Under the pieces are notes generated by a model, which made no database searches, had not been told where the DNA came from, and saw only the letters and a program-made list of their open reading frames with translations. Position numbers and translations under genes: made by a program. This document shows, piece by piece, positions 18,028 through 27,776 of a stretch of 64,000 nt of DNA. The stretch is from Candidatus Phaeomarinobacter ectocarpi. GTDB taxonomy: Bacteria; Pseudomonadota; Alphaproteobacteria; CGMCC-115125. Position 1 is the first letter of the stretch. Each line of letters begins with the position of its first letter. The stretch is from contig NZ_HG966617.1 of assembly GCF_000689395.1 (NCBI RefSeq), positions 1,239,274 to 1,303,273 of the forward strand. Reading direction: 5' to 3'.

Positions 18028-18920
18028 GCGCCTCAGGCGACAATGGAACGTCTCCGTCCGATGATGGGGACAACGTCCCGCCGCGTCCGCCACGCTCCAA
18101 GGAATTATTCCTGCGGATAGCGTCTGCTGCGGTGCTCGCACCTGGCGCGATCTACCTCGTCTATCTGGGCGGGTTGGCGTTCACTGCGTTGATCATGCTT
18201 GCTGCGGTGCTCATGACATATGAATGGGCGCGCCTAGTGCGCGGCAGCCATCTGAATGCCGACTATGTCATCCACGCTGTAACCGCGATCATTGCTGTCG
18301 GGCTAGCCGGAGCAGGCATGCCCCTGTTTGCCTTACTCGCGGCTGCGGTAGGATTTGCCGTGGCTATGGGAGTGGTCGTGTGGCGGGACGAAGGCAAGCG
18401 CTGGCCCATGATCGGTTTTCCTTACATCCTGCTCCCCTGCATTGCCATCGTATGGTTACGTTCCGGTGGCGATTGGGGCATGTGGACGCTTTACTGGCTG
18501 CTCGCTGTCGTTTGGGCAACCGACATAATGGCGTTTGTGACCGGTCGCACGATTGGCGGGCCCAAACTGGCGCCACGTTTTTCGCCGGCTAAAACATGGT
18601 CCGGCCTTCTGGGGGGAGTCGCCGGGGCCTCGGTAGCAGGGGCCGCAACCTCGATTATTCTGGGGTTGGACTCGCCCATTCTGCTTGCGTTGATAAGTGG
18701 TGCCACAGCTGTGATTGCCCAGATTGGTGATATCGCCGAATCTGCCTTGAAACGGTATGCCGATGTGAAAGACTCAGGGGCTCTTATCCCCGGCCATGGG
18801 GGCGTTTTGGATCGGGTGGATGGGCTAATTTTTGCTGCAGTTGCTACAGCCTTTGTGGCTCTGATCGGCATTCTTGCCGAAGAGGGAAAAGGCATCGGTT
18901 TGGGGATTTTTGTCTTATGA
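18009..18920 (+). CDS. cdsA: Phosphatidate cytidylyltransferase
   Basis: This integral inner-membrane enzyme makes CDP-diacylglycerol from phosphatidate and CTP, the precursor of all phospholipids. The 303-residue protein has a hydrophilic proline-rich N-terminus (about 1-35), roughly seven to eight transmembrane helices, and the family signature in two parts, [20 protein letters not shown] followed by GVLDRVD. It overlaps uppS at its start and dxr by 4 bases (ATGA) at its end, so all three are coupled. Confidence 0.96.
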   Translation: MDTPAVGASGDNGTSPSDDGDNVPPRPPRSKELFLRIASAAVLAPGAIYLVYLGGLAFTALIMLAAVLMTYEWARLVRGSHLNADYVIHAVTAIIAVGLAGAGMPLFALLAAAVGFAVAMGVVVWRDEGKRWPMIGFPYILLPCIAIVWLRSGGDWGMWTLYWLLAVVWATDIMAFVTGRTIGGPKLAPRFSPAKTWSGLLGGVAGASVAGAATSIILGLDSPILLALISGATAVIAQIGDIAESALKRYADVKDSGALIPGHGGVLDRVDGLIFAAVATAFVALIGILAEEGKGIGLGIFVL

Positions 18921-20134
18921 GCATTGCCGTGGATACCAACCCTGCTGAAAGCAGCAGTAAGGCACCCAAAAGCATCTGCGTGCTTGGTTCCACCGGTTCG
19001 GTGGGCACATCCACTCTTGATTTGGTGGCGCGTGATCCGGGCCGATTTCAAATTGATGCTCTGACCGCAAACTCGAACGTCGACCTGCTTGCCAAACAGG
19101 CCCGTGATTTCGGAGCACGCTTCGCCGTTGTTGCGAACCCGGACAAATATCAGGATCTCAAAGATGCACTGGCCGGCTCTGGTGTTGAAGCTGCGGCAGG
19201 TGCTGATGCGCTGAACGAGGCAGCCGATCGCGATTCCGAATTTGTCATGGGTGCCATTGTAGGGGCCGCTGGACTTCAGCCAACGCTCACCGCCGCGAAA
19301 CGCGGCGCATGCGTTGCTCTTGCCAACAAGGAGTGTCTTGTCAGCGCCGGCACTGTTTTCCTGGAAGCAGTGAAGAATGCGGGTGCGACGCTGCTCCCGG
19401 TCGACTCCGAGCACAATGCGATTTTTCAGGTGCTTGAAACAGAAAACCATGAGGCGGTGGAGAAGATTATTCTAACGGCGTCCGGTGGTCCGTTTCGTAC
19501 CTGGCAGAAATCCAGAATGGAAGTTGCAACGCCGGCGCAGGCCGTGGCGCACCCCAACTGGTCGATGGGCGCAAAGATATCGGTCGACTCCGCTACTTTG
19601 ATGAACAAAGGGCTGGAGGTCATCGAGGCTTACTACCTGTTTGGTGTTGAACCCAATCAGCTGGAAGTGATCGTGCATCCCCAATCTGTCATCCATTCCA
19701 TGGTCGCCTATACAGATGGATCGGTGCTGGCGCAGCTCGGGTCTCCAGACATGCGCATTCCGATTGCACACACCATGGCCTGGCCGGAGCGAATGGCCAC
19801 GCCTTCGCCGCGTCTTGATCTTGCTGAAGTTGCCCAGTTGACCTTCGAAGCCCCTGATTTAGAACGCTTTCCAGCGCTGAGGCTGGCGCTTGCCGCCTTG
19901 CAAACCGGGGGGGCGGCACCTACACTCCTCAACGCTGCCAACGAGGTGGGCGTTGCAGCATTTCTAGGCGAAGAAGTCGGTTTTCTCGACATTGCGGCGA
20001 TTGTTGAGGAAACCATGTCACGCGCATTATCGCAGGGGTTGGATGCGGCACCCGCAAACCTTGAAGATGTGCTGATGCTTGACCAGGCCGGGCGTGTCAT
20101 TGCGAGTGAATTGGTTGCAATACGCCGAACGTAA
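18917..20134 (+). CDS. dxr: 1-deoxy-D-xylulose 5-phosphate reductoisomerase
   Basis: This is the second enzyme of the MEP isoprenoid pathway, making MEP from DXP with NADPH. The 405-residue protein has the nucleotide-binding LGSTGSVGTSTLDL near the N-terminus, the metal and substrate region NKECLVSAG..PVDSEHNAIFQ, and the C-terminal helical domain. It supplies precursors for uppS upstream. It begins within the cdsA stop (ATGA overlap). Confidence 0.97.
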   Translation: MSIAVDTNPAESSSKAPKSICVLGSTGSVGTSTLDLVARDPGRFQIDALTANSNVDLLAKQARDFGARFAVVANPDKYQDLKDALAGSGVEAAAGADALNEAADRDSEFVMGAIVGAAGLQPTLTAAKRGACVALANKECLVSAGTVFLEAVKNAGATLLPVDSEHNAIFQVLETENHEAVEKIILTASGGPFRTWQKSRMEVATPAQAVAHPNWSMGAKISVDSATLMNKGLEVIEAYYLFGVEPNQLEVIVHPQSVIHSMVAYTDGSVLAQLGSPDMRIPIAHTMAWPERMATPSPRLDLAEVAQLTFEAPDLERFPALRLALAALQTGGAAPTLLNAANEVGVAAFLGEEVGFLDIAAIVEETMSRALSQGLDAAPANLEDVLMLDQAGRVIASELVAIRRT

Positions 20135-20205
20135 CAAATCGAGGGAGTGCCACCCATGGGTGCTCTCAAAAGACGCGAGCAATGAAGGTTAGGGTCACCA
20201 CCTAA

Positions 20206-21354
20206 ATGGATTTCATCTCCGGACTATTCGGGTACGTCATACCCTTCATCTTCGTCCTGTCTCTTGTCGTGTTCATTCACGAGATGGGCCATTTTTTGGT
20301 CGCACGCTGGTTTGGCGTCATCGTTGAGCAATTCTCAATTGGTTTTGGGCGTGAGATCGTCGGTTGGACCGACAAGAACAACACGCGTTGGAAAATCGGT
20401 TGGCTGCCGCTTGGCGGCTACGTGAAATTCCTCGGCGATGAGAATGCAGCCAGCACGCCTGACAAAGAAGCCTTGTCGAGCCTGCCTGAAGAAATCCGCA
20501 AAGACTGCTTTCAGTTCAAGCCACTGCATGCACGTGCCGCTGTTGTGGCCGCAGGACCTGTGGCCAACTTCCTTTTGGCCATTGTCATCTTTGCGTTCAT
20601 GTACTCCGTCATCGGACAAAGCGTAACAGCGCCACGTGTGGATGAGGTGCAGCCCGACGGCGCTGCTGCGGACGCGGGCTTCTTACCGGGCGACCTTGTG
20701 GTCTCAATTGACGGCAGCGCAATCGCGAGCTTCAACGATATGCAACGTATCGTGTCGACAAGTCCGGAAAGGGTCTTGGCCTTCACGGTTGAACGCGATG
20801 GATCGTTGGTGGATCTCGAAGTTGTTCCTCAGCTGCGTGAAATCACCGACCGTTTCGGCAATACGCAGAGTATCGGATTGATCGGCCTGACCCGCAAAAA
20901 CGCGGAAGGTGACATCACTACAGTGCGCTACAACCCGGCTGTGGCGGTCTGGAAGGGCGTTGAGGAAACAGGTTTCATCATTTCAACGACGATGACCTAT
21001 CTGGGCGACATCATCGTCGGTCGCCAGGACGCGGACCAATTGGGCGGTCCACTGAGAATCGCACAGGTCTCAGGGCAGGTCGCGACACTTGGATTGATCG
21101 CTCTGTTGAACCTTGCAGCCATTTTGTCGGTCTCAATTGGCCTGTTAAACTTGTTCCCGGTTCCCATGCTCGATGGGGGCCATCTGCTGTATTATGCAGC
21201 GGAAGCGGTTCGTGGGGAGCCATTGGGGGAAAAAGCGCAGGAATACGGCTTTCGTATTGGGTTAGCAGCCGTTATGTCTTTGATGCTTTTTGCAACATGG
21301 AATGATTTGGTTCACCTGCGGGTCTTCGACTATATCGGCTCTGTATTTTCCTGA
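20206..21354 (+). CDS. rseP: Site-2 intramembrane zinc metalloprotease RseP
   Basis: This membrane protease clears anti-sigma factors and remnant signal peptides (the Caulobacter homologue is MmpA). The 382-residue protein has the zinc motif HEMGH at 25-29 in the first membrane helix, one periplasmic PDZ domain (about 125-200), and the third zinc ligand in LDGGH (322-326) within the C-terminal helices. One PDZ domain, rather than the two of E. coli RseP, appears to be present. It precedes bamA as in many Proteobacteria. Confidence 0.96.
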   Translation: MDFISGLFGYVIPFIFVLSLVVFIHEMGHFLVARWFGVIVEQFSIGFGREIVGWTDKNNTRWKIGWLPLGGYVKFLGDENAASTPDKEALSSLPEEIRKDCFQFKPLHARAAVVAAGPVANFLLAIVIFAFMYSVIGQSVTAPRVDEVQPDGAAADAGFLPGDLVVSIDGSAIASFNDMQRIVSTSPERVLAFTVERDGSLVDLEVVPQLREITDRFGNTQSIGLIGLTRKNAEGDITTVRYNPAVAVWKGVEETGFIISTTMTYLGDIIVGRQDADQLGGPLRIAQVSGQVATLGLIALLNLAAILSVSIGLLNLFPVPMLDGGHLLYYAAEAVRGEPLGEKAQEYGFRIGLAAVMSLMLFATWNDLVHLRVFDYIGSVFS

Positions 21355-21436
21355 TTTTGGCCGTTTTTAATGGTTTTCCTGAGTTTTTGGGGCAGAACAC
21401 GTGAATTTCAATAGGCCTGAAAACAGGCGGGGATAC

Positions 21437-23824
21437 ATGAAAAAGACGATGCCGGTCCGCATGTTGCGCCGCGTTTCTGCCATTTCAATGCTGGCGGCGA
21501 TGGCGTTCAGCACCTCTGCTGCTGCTCAATTGGGCCCTGCGGCACCCGGTGCCCCCTCGCAGGCCACGTCGGCGGCTCAGGTTCCATCTGGGAATGAACT
21601 TGTTGTTGAGCGGATCGACGTCGAGGGAAACCAGCGCGTCGAGGCTGAAACGGTTCGCTCGTACATGACTATCCGCGAAGGTCAGACGGCTGACGCAAGG
21701 GCCATTGATGACAGCCTGAAGACACTTTTTGCCACCGGGCTTTTTGCTGACGTGTCTATTCGCGAAAGTGGTGCGGGACTGATTGTAACCGTGGTTGAAA
21801 ATCCCATCATCAACCGTGTTGCATTCGAGGGCAATTACCGCATCGATGACGAAGACCTTGAATCAGAAACGGAACTGAAACCTCGCGTCGTTTTCACGCG
21901 CTCACGCGTTCAAAGCGACCTGCAGCGAATTATTGAGCTCTACAGGCGCAAGGGTAACTTCGCCGCGGCGATTGAGCCGAAGATCATTCAGCTGCCGCAA
22001 AATCGAGTGGATCTTGCATACGAGATTTCTGAGGGCCCTGAGACGGGTGTTGCCAGCATCAAATTTGTTGGCAACAAGGCCTACTCAGACGGTGATCTGC
22101 GCGGTGAAATCGCAACGTCAGAATCCGCCTGGTGGAAGTTCCTCTCGACCAACGACAACTATGACCCTGATCGTCTGACATTTGACCGGGAGTTGCTGCG
22201 CCGCTTCTATCTTACAAATGGATATGCCGACTTTCGGGTTTTGTCTTCGGTGGCTGAAATGGCGCCAGACGGCAGTGAGTTTTTTGTCACCTTTACGGTC
22301 GAAGAAGGCGAACTCTATACATTCGGAGACATTGAGGTTGCGACCGAGCTGGAACGGCTCAATCCCGAAGAACTTCGTGCACTGATCGAAATTGAAGATG
22401 GTGATGAATACGACGCGTCTCGTATTGACGAAGCAGTGGACGCCCTGACATTCGCCGCTGGTACGGAAGGTTACGCCTTTTCGGACGTGCGCCCGCGTGT
22501 CCGTCGAGACCGTGAGAACCGCAAGATCAACATCACCTTCCGCGTCGACGAAGGTCCGCGGGTTTATGTTGAACGTATCAACATCAACGGCAATACCCGC
22601 ACGTTGGACCGTGTGATCCGCCGCGAAATGCGGCTGGCTGAAGGTGACGCGTTCAACCGAGTCCTTCTGAGCCGCTCGCGTGATCGCATTCGCGCACTTG
22701 GCCTTTTCGCGAACGTAGAAGTGAGCGAAGAACCCGGGTCACAAGAGGACCAGACGGTAATCAGCGTGGATGTTGAAGAGCAATCAACCGGCGAGTTGTC
22801 GATTGGCGCTGGTTTCTCGTCAGACGCAGGCATCGTCGGCGACATCGCCATCGTTGAACGCAACCTGCTTGGCCGTGGCCAGTTCTTGCGCCTCCGGCTG
22901 TCTCTCTCGGGCGACCGTCAACAGATCGACCTGCGCTTTACAGAGCCTTACTTCATGGGCCGCAACCTGAGTGCTGGCATCGATCTGTTTGGTACCGAGA
23001 GCGATTTTCAGGATGAGTCCGGCTATGACTTCCAGCGAACTGGCGCCGGTGTGCGATTTGGTTTCCCCATGGGCGAGTTCTCGTCGCTGCAATTGCGAAC
23101 GAGTTATGTCCGCGAGGAAATCAAGAACGTATCCAGCCGCGCGTCGCTCTCAGTCTTGGCCGCAGAGGGTGTCGCCGATTCTCATCTGATTGGGTACACC
23201 TACTCCATTGATGAGCGAGACGATCCTGAAGCACCGACCTCAGGGTATACGTTCTTCTTTGATCAGACGGCCGGCACGCCATTGGGAGACAATCGGTTCC
23301 TTGCCACAGAGGGAGGAACCGCATTCTTCCACGGCTTCAATGAGGACTTTGTGCTGTCGCTTCGGCTCGATGGCGGGTACGTCTTGGGCTACGATGGTCA
23401 GGACGTCCGGCTCAACAACCGTTTCTTCAAAGGTGGGTCAAGCTTCCGAGGGTTTGAACCATCAGGCGTTGGTCCACGAGACCTAACAACGGATGACGCA
23501 CTAGGTGGCAATGCTTATGCAATTGGTACCGCGCAGATTTCAGTTCCCCTGTTCCTTCCTGAGGAACTCGGGATCAAAGGCGCATTCTTTACAGAGTTTG
23601 GTAGTGTTGGCGTTAGCGACGAGCAAGACCGTTTTCTGGTGGTCAACAACCTCTTGACCTTCAGCAATATTCAGGACGATTTCTCGCTGCGTGCGTCCGG
23701 CGGGTTTAGTGTCTTCTGGGAATCGCCGTTCGGTCCGGTTCGAGTTGATCTGGCCGAAGCCTTCATCAAGGAAGACTACGACAAAACCCAGTTCTTCAGG
23801 TTCAGCGCGGGCACGAGCTTCTAA
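21437..23824 (+). CDS. bamA: Outer membrane protein assembly factor BamA
   Basis: This is the central outer-membrane subunit of the BAM complex that inserts beta-barrel proteins. The 795-residue precursor has a signal peptide (cleavage near AAAQ), five POTRA domains covering about the first 410 residues, and a C-terminal 16-strand barrel of the Omp85 family ending in phenylalanine (GTSF). The GRGQ and FKGGSSFRGFE segments are typical. The ATG at 21437 has an AGGCGGGGA site upstream; a GTG at 21401 would extend the protein by 12 residues. Confidence 0.97.
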   Translation: MKKTMPVRMLRRVSAISMLAAMAFSTSAAAQLGPAAPGAPSQATSAAQVPSGNELVVERIDVEGNQRVEAETVRSYMTIREGQTADARAIDDSLKTLFATGLFADVSIRESGAGLIVTVVENPIINRVAFEGNYRIDDEDLESETELKPRVVFTRSRVQSDLQRIIELYRRKGNFAAAIEPKIIQLPQNRVDLAYEISEGPETGVASIKFVGNKAYSDGDLRGEIATSESAWWKFLSTNDNYDPDRLTFDRELLRRFYLTNGYADFRVLSSVAEMAPDGSEFFVTFTVEEGELYTFGDIEVATELERLNPEELRALIEIEDGDEYDASRIDEAVDALTFAAGTEGYAFSDVRPRVRRDRENRKINITFRVDEGPRVYVERININGNTRTLDRVIRREMRLAEGDAFNRVLLSRSRDRIRALGLFANVEVSEEPGSQEDQTVISVDVEEQSTGELSIGAGFSSDAGIVGDIAIVERNLLGRGQFLRLRLSLSGDRQQIDLRFTEPYFMGRNLSAGIDLFGTESDFQDESGYDFQRTGAGVRFGFPMGEFSSLQLRTSYVREEIKNVSSRASLSVLAAEGVADSHLIGYTYSIDERDDPEAPTSGYTFFFDQTAGTPLGDNRFLATEGGTAFFHGFNEDFVLSLRLDGGYVLGYDGQDVRLNNRFFKGGSSFRGFEPSGVGPRDLTTDDALGGNAYAIGTAQISVPLFLPEELGIKGAFFTEFGSVGVSDEQDRFLVVNNLLTFSNIQDDFSLRASGGFSVFWESPFGPVRVDLAEAFIKEDYDKTQFFRFSAGTSF

Positions 23825-23826
23825 TC

Positions 23827-24396
23827 ATGACAAAAAGAACACCTTTCACGTTCCGCAATATCTCGTTGCTCCTGATAGCAGCTGCCCTGTTTGCATCTGC
23901 AATGGTGCCTGCGTCGGCTCAGGTGCCCCCGGCGCGCGCGCTGTTTCTTGATTTGGATACGGTGTTCAGCCAATCCGAAGTGGGCAAAGACATCAGATCA
24001 CAGCTTCAGGTTATGCTGTCTGACATTTCCGCCCGGGAGAAAACCACAGCCGAGGGTTATGTGGAGAGGGAACGGGTCCTTCTGGCGAGCGCACGCGATC
24101 GCGACCCAGCCGTTTTGCAAAATGAATGGGAGGCCCTTCAGGCCGAAAAAGAGGGCAGCGGCAACCTTTTCCAGATTGAACGTACAGCCGTCCAGTCTGC
24201 TTCCAACAACGCACGTCGCCAGGTGAATGCTGTTTTGAATGAAATCATGCAGGGCATTCTGGTGGAGCGTGGTGCCAACATGGTGATGTCTGTAGGCGCA
24301 GTACATGTGGGTGGTGTGGACTATGACATCACAGCTGAGGTAATCGCGCGACTCGACAAAAGGATGCCGGCACTCAAGGTTGAACGTCCCCGGTAA
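23827..24396 (+). CDS. skp: Periplasmic chaperone Skp/OmpH family
   Basis: This 189-residue protein has a signal peptide (hydrophobic core about 14-28, cleavage near ASAQ) followed by an OmpH/Skp domain with a long charged helical region. In other bacteria Skp holds unfolded outer-membrane proteins for BamA. It begins 2 bases after the bamA stop, which supports the same role and cotranscription. Basic Skp-type C-terminal tentacle residues are less marked here than in E. coli. Confidence 0.88.
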   Translation: MTKRTPFTFRNISLLLIAAALFASAMVPASAQVPPARALFLDLDTVFSQSEVGKDIRSQLQVMLSDISAREKTTAEGYVERERVLLASARDRDPAVLQNEWEALQAEKEGSGNLFQIERTAVQSASNNARRQVNAVLNEIMQGILVERGANMVMSVGAVHVGGVDYDITAEVIARLDKRMPALKVERPR

Positions 24397-24462
24397 CTCC
24401 AGGTGAAGATCGGGAACACTCTGTGCGACCATGGTGTTTCGTAACAAGGCAAATTAGAGCAC

Positions 24463-25500
24463 ATGGCTGATCCGCGCTTTTTCACCAAGTCCGGTCCGTT
24501 CACTCTTGAGCGGATTGCTCAAGAGGTCGGAGCGACAATTGGGTCGGGTGCTTCTGAGCAAGAATTCGCCGACGTGGCGCCGCTGGATTCGGCCACCGCT
24601 TCAGACGTCAGCTTTTTTGATAATCCACGCTACAAAGACGCATTGTCGGCAACCAAGGCTGGCGCCGTCATTCTGGCGCCGGCTTCCGTTGAGTTGGCAC
24701 CCGCAGGCGTGTCTTTGCTCGTAACAGATGCTCCGTATCCAGCATATGCGTCTGCTGCCATGATGTTCTACCCGCATCTGCCGCGCAGCGACGAAACACT
24801 GATAAGTCCGTCCTCTCATGTCGATCCGTCGGCGAAAATCGGATCGTCGGTCAGAATAGACGCAGGTGCTGTGATTAGCGCCAATGTGGAGATTGGTGAA
24901 GGAACATCGATTGGTGCCAACGCGGTGATTGGGCGTGGTGTGCAGATCGGTCGGGAATGTGCGATTGCACCAAACGTAACGTTGACTCATGCATTGGTGG
25001 GCGACCGGGTAATCATTCACCCCGGTGCTCGTATTGGTCAGGATGGTTTTGGGTTCGCCATGGGGCCTAACGGTCACCAGAAGATACCGCAGCTTGGGCG
25101 CGTTATTTTGCAAGACGATGTGGATATCGGTGCGAACACGACCATCGATCGCGGGGCCGGTCCCGACACGGTGATCGGACAAGGAAGTAAAATCGACAAT
25201 CAGGTTCAGCTTGGGCACAACGTTTCTGTCGGCCGCGGGTGCATCATTGTCTCTCAGGTGGGCATTTCCGGCTCTGCAAAACTTGGCAACTATGTCGTTG
25301 CTGGCGGGCAGGTTGGTATTGCGGGACATCTGGAAATTGGTGATGGAGCTATGCTAGCGGCGCGCACTGGTGTTCCGAGCGATCTTGAAGGTGGCCAGCA
25401 ATACGGTGGGACACCTGCGCGACCCGTGGCACAATGGCGGCGCGAACTGGCGGCGGTGGCAATTCTGGCCAAACGCAAGAAGAAGAAAAAAGCAACTTAG
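24463..25500 (+). CDS. lpxD: UDP-3-O-(3-hydroxymyristoyl)glucosamine N-acyltransferase
   Basis: This is the third step of lipid A synthesis, N-acylating UDP-3-O-acyl-glucosamine. The 345-residue protein has an N-terminal uridine-binding domain (about 1-100), a left-handed beta-helix of hexapeptide repeats (about 110-290) with the conserved [11 protein letters not shown] histidine segment, and a lysine-rich C-terminus (KRKKKKK). It lies in the usual lpxD-fabZ-lpxA order. Confidence 0.96.
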   Translation: MADPRFFTKSGPFTLERIAQEVGATIGSGASEQEFADVAPLDSATASDVSFFDNPRYKDALSATKAGAVILAPASVELAPAGVSLLVTDAPYPAYASAAMMFYPHLPRSDETLISPSSHVDPSAKIGSSVRIDAGAVISANVEIGEGTSIGANAVIGRGVQIGRECAIAPNVTLTHALVGDRVIIHPGARIGQDGFGFAMGPNGHQKIPQLGRVILQDDVDIGANTTIDRGAGPDTVIGQGSKIDNQVQLGHNVSVGRGCIIVSQVGISGSAKLGNYVVAGGQVGIAGHLEIGDGAMLAARTGVPSDLEGGQQYGGTPARPVAQWRRELAAVAILAKRKKKKKAT

Positions 25501-25548
25501 GTCCGTTAACGGGCAAGTACGACAATTAGCGATTCTGCGAGATACGAA

Positions 25549-26088
25549 ATGGCTGAAGACACACCAACACCAAAAGGCGACATGCAGGTCGCTGACATCA
25601 TGCGGGTCATGCAACTGCTTCCGCATCGCTACCCCATGTTGCTGATCGACAGGATCATCGATATTGATGGCGATAAGTCGGCTGTGGGCATTAAGAACGT
25701 CACGATCAACGAGCCGCATTTCCAAGGACACTTTCCAGACATGCCTGTGATGCCGGGCGTGCTAATTGTTGAAGCCATGGCTCAGACCGCCGGTGCCGTT
25801 GTCATGAACAATATGGGCGCCGTCGCTGACACAAAGACAGTCTATTTCATGACCATCGATGGAGCGCGCTTCCGCAAGCCGGTCGTACCAGGAGATGTTC
25901 TTGAACTACATGTATCCATGATCCGTTCTCGAGGTCCTGTCTGGAAGTACTCAGGCAAGGCCATGGTGGGTGATAGCTTGGTTGCAGAAGCCGAATTCAG
26001 CGCAATGATAGCTGACCGAGATGCAAGCCAGGGAACGCAGCCACCAAAGATTGCAAAAGCTCAAGCCAAACCAACGGGAGATGCCTAA
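25549..26088 (+). CDS. fabZ: (3R)-hydroxyacyl-ACP dehydratase FabZ
   Basis: This hot-dog-fold dehydratase acts in fatty acid elongation. The 179-residue protein has [11 protein letters not shown], the catalytic histidine in [13 protein letters not shown] and the glutamate in [10 protein letters not shown]. It is about 25-30 residues longer than E. coli FabZ because of a hydrophilic C-terminal tail. Its last base overlaps the lpxA start (TAATG), so the two are translationally coupled and balance acyl-ACP use between fatty acids and lipid A. Confidence 0.96.
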   Translation: MAEDTPTPKGDMQVADIMRVMQLLPHRYPMLLIDRIIDIDGDKSAVGIKNVTINEPHFQGHFPDMPVMPGVLIVEAMAQTAGAVVMNNMGAVADTKTVYFMTIDGARFRKPVVPGDVLELHVSMIRSRGPVWKYSGKAMVGDSLVAEAEFSAMIADRDASQGTQPPKIAKAQAKPTGDA

Positions 26089-26903
26089 TGGCCATCCATC
26101 CGACCGCTGTCGTGGCGGACGGTGCCCAACTAGGCAGTGATGTCGAAATTGGTCCCTACAGCGTTGTCGGCAAGAATGCCGTTCTTGGTGACGGCGCCGT
26201 CCTGCACAGCCATGTGGTCGTTGACGGCTGGACCACGATTGGAGGTGGGACGCACATATTCCCGTTCGCCTCAATTGGAAATCCACCGCAGGACAAGAAA
26301 TTTCTTGGTGAAAAAACCGAGCTGATTATCGGCAAGAACAACGTCATACGCGAAGGTGTGACGATCAATCCTGGCACCCAGAATGGCGGCGGGTTTACAC
26401 GAATAGGCGATGGTGGCCTGTTCATGGCGGGTTCGCACGTCGCCCATGACTGTCAGGTTGGGGACAATGTCATCTTTGCGAACAATGCCACGATTGGTGG
26501 TCACTGCAATGTCGGCGATTTTGCCTTCATGTCGGGCCTAACGGCAGCGCATCAGTTCGTGCGTATCGGCAAGCATGCCATCGTTGGCGGCATGTCTGGC
26601 GTCGAGAAAGACGTTATTCCGTATGGCTCAGTTCTTGGAAACCGTGCTGTTCTCAAAGGTCTCAATATCGTCGGGCTGAAACGCCGTGGTTTTTCAAGGG
26701 ACCAGATCCATACTTTGCGGCGGGCCTACCGACTTCTCTTTGCGGAAGAGGGAACGTTGCAGGAGCGTGTTGCCGACGTTGCCGACGAATTTGGGGACAA
26801 TGAATCCGTCATGGATATCGTGGAATTCATTCGTGCTGACACCAAGCGCAAATTGGTGACGCCACGCTCAGATGGAAATGGCCACTCCAACGTCGACGAG
26901 TAG
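26088..26903 (+). CDS. lpxA: UDP-N-acetylglucosamine O-acyltransferase
   Basis: This is the first lipid A enzyme, transferring 3-hydroxyacyl from ACP to UDP-GlcNAc. The 271-residue left-handed beta-helix protein shows the catalytic histidine segment AGSHVAHDCQVGDN, GGHCNVGDFAFMSGLTAAHQF, and the C-terminal helical acetyltransferase domain. Its start overlaps the fabZ stop by one base. Confidence 0.97.
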   Translation: MAIHPTAVVADGAQLGSDVEIGPYSVVGKNAVLGDGAVLHSHVVVDGWTTIGGGTHIFPFASIGNPPQDKKFLGEKTELIIGKNNVIREGVTINPGTQNGGGFTRIGDGGLFMAGSHVAHDCQVGDNVIFANNATIGGHCNVGDFAFMSGLTAAHQFVRIGKHAIVGGMSGVEKDVIPYGSVLGNRAVLKGLNIVGLKRRGFSRDQIHTLRRAYRLLFAEEGTLQERVADVADEFGDNESVMDIVEFIRADTKRKLVTPRSDGNGHSNVDE

Positions 26904-26924
26904 GTCAGGCGGCGGGATCTGACG

Positions 26925-27776
26925 ATGCGCAAACTAGGTATTATCGCCGGCTCTGGACCGGTTCCCTTGAAGCTGGCCGAGGCTTGCACCGCGATGGGGC
27001 GACCGCTGTATGTCATTGGCATTGAGGGTGAGGCGCGTCCAGAGATTGAGACCTATGATCACGGATGGTCTCGCCTGGGCGCAATTGGCAATGCACTGGA
27101 TCTACTGAAAAAGGCCGAATGTGAGGATGTATGCATCATCGGTCCTGTCAAAAGGCCGGATTTTTCCAAGCTGAAACTTGACTGGACAGGCACCAAACTT
27201 CTGCCGCGCGTGCTGAATGCAGCGCGCAAGGGTGATGATGCATTGCTATCGTTCTTCGTACGCTGGATGGAAGAGCAGGGGTTTGCGGTAGTCGGTGCAG
27301 AAGATGTGCTTGGCGACCTTGTTGCACCAGAGGGCGCCGTTGGCACCATATCGCCGGGCGAAACGGCCCTGAAGGATATCGAACTCGGTAAGCAGGTTGT
27401 CCATGCATTGGACAACCTAGATGTGGGGCAGGGCGCGATCGCGTGCGATGGGCTGGTGCTGGCTGTCGAAGCAGCCGAGGGAACGGATGAGATGCTCCGC
27501 AGGACCGGTGAACTGCCTATAACAGTCCGCGGCACGCCTGAAAACCGGCGCGGTGTCCTAGTCAAGCTACCAAAACCATCTCAGGACCGCCGTGTCGACC
27601 TGCCAATGATGGGAACAAAAACTGTGGAACTGGCCGCGGCGTCTGGGCTTGCTGGAATTGCAATCGAGGCAGGTGGCGCGATCGTTTTCGATCGTAGCGA
27701 AGTCGCAAGACTCGCAGACGAAGTGGGAATGTTTGTCTACGCCTTCCCGAAGACAAGTGTTGGCCAGCCTGAATGA
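26925..27776 (+). CDS. lpxI: UDP-2,3-diacylglucosamine pyrophosphatase LpxI
   Basis: This enzyme hydrolyses UDP-2,3-diacylglucosamine to lipid X and UMP. The 283-residue protein is the LpxI (former DUF1009) type, which replaces LpxH in Alphaproteobacteria. It starts MRKLGIIAGSGPVPLKLAEA and has the conserved IIGPVKRPDFSKLK and RGTPENRRGVLVKLPKP segments. Position between lpxA and lpxB fits the role exactly. It overlaps lpxB by 4 bases (ATGA). Confidence 0.95.
   Translation: MRKLGIIAGSGPVPLKLAEACTAMGRPLYVIGIEGEARPEIETYDHGWSRLGAIGNALDLLKKAECEDVCIIGPVKRPDFSKLKLDWTGTKLLPRVLNAARKGDDALLSFFVRWMEEQGFAVVGAEDVLGDLVAPEGAVGTISPGETALKDIELGKQVVHALDNLDVGQGAIACDGLVLAVEAAEGTDEMLRRTGELPITVRGTPENRRGVLVKLPKPSQDRRVDLPMMGTKTVELAAASGLAGIAIEAGGAIVFDRSEVARLADEVGMFVYAFPKTSVGQPE

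Noticed and set aside
18491-19450. Long minus-strand reading frame (319 codons)
   Set aside because: It lies antisense across cdsA and dxr, both clear by homology.
24601-25329. Minus-strand reading frame of 242 codons
   Set aside because: Antisense to lpxD; produced by the hexapeptide-repeat codon pattern.
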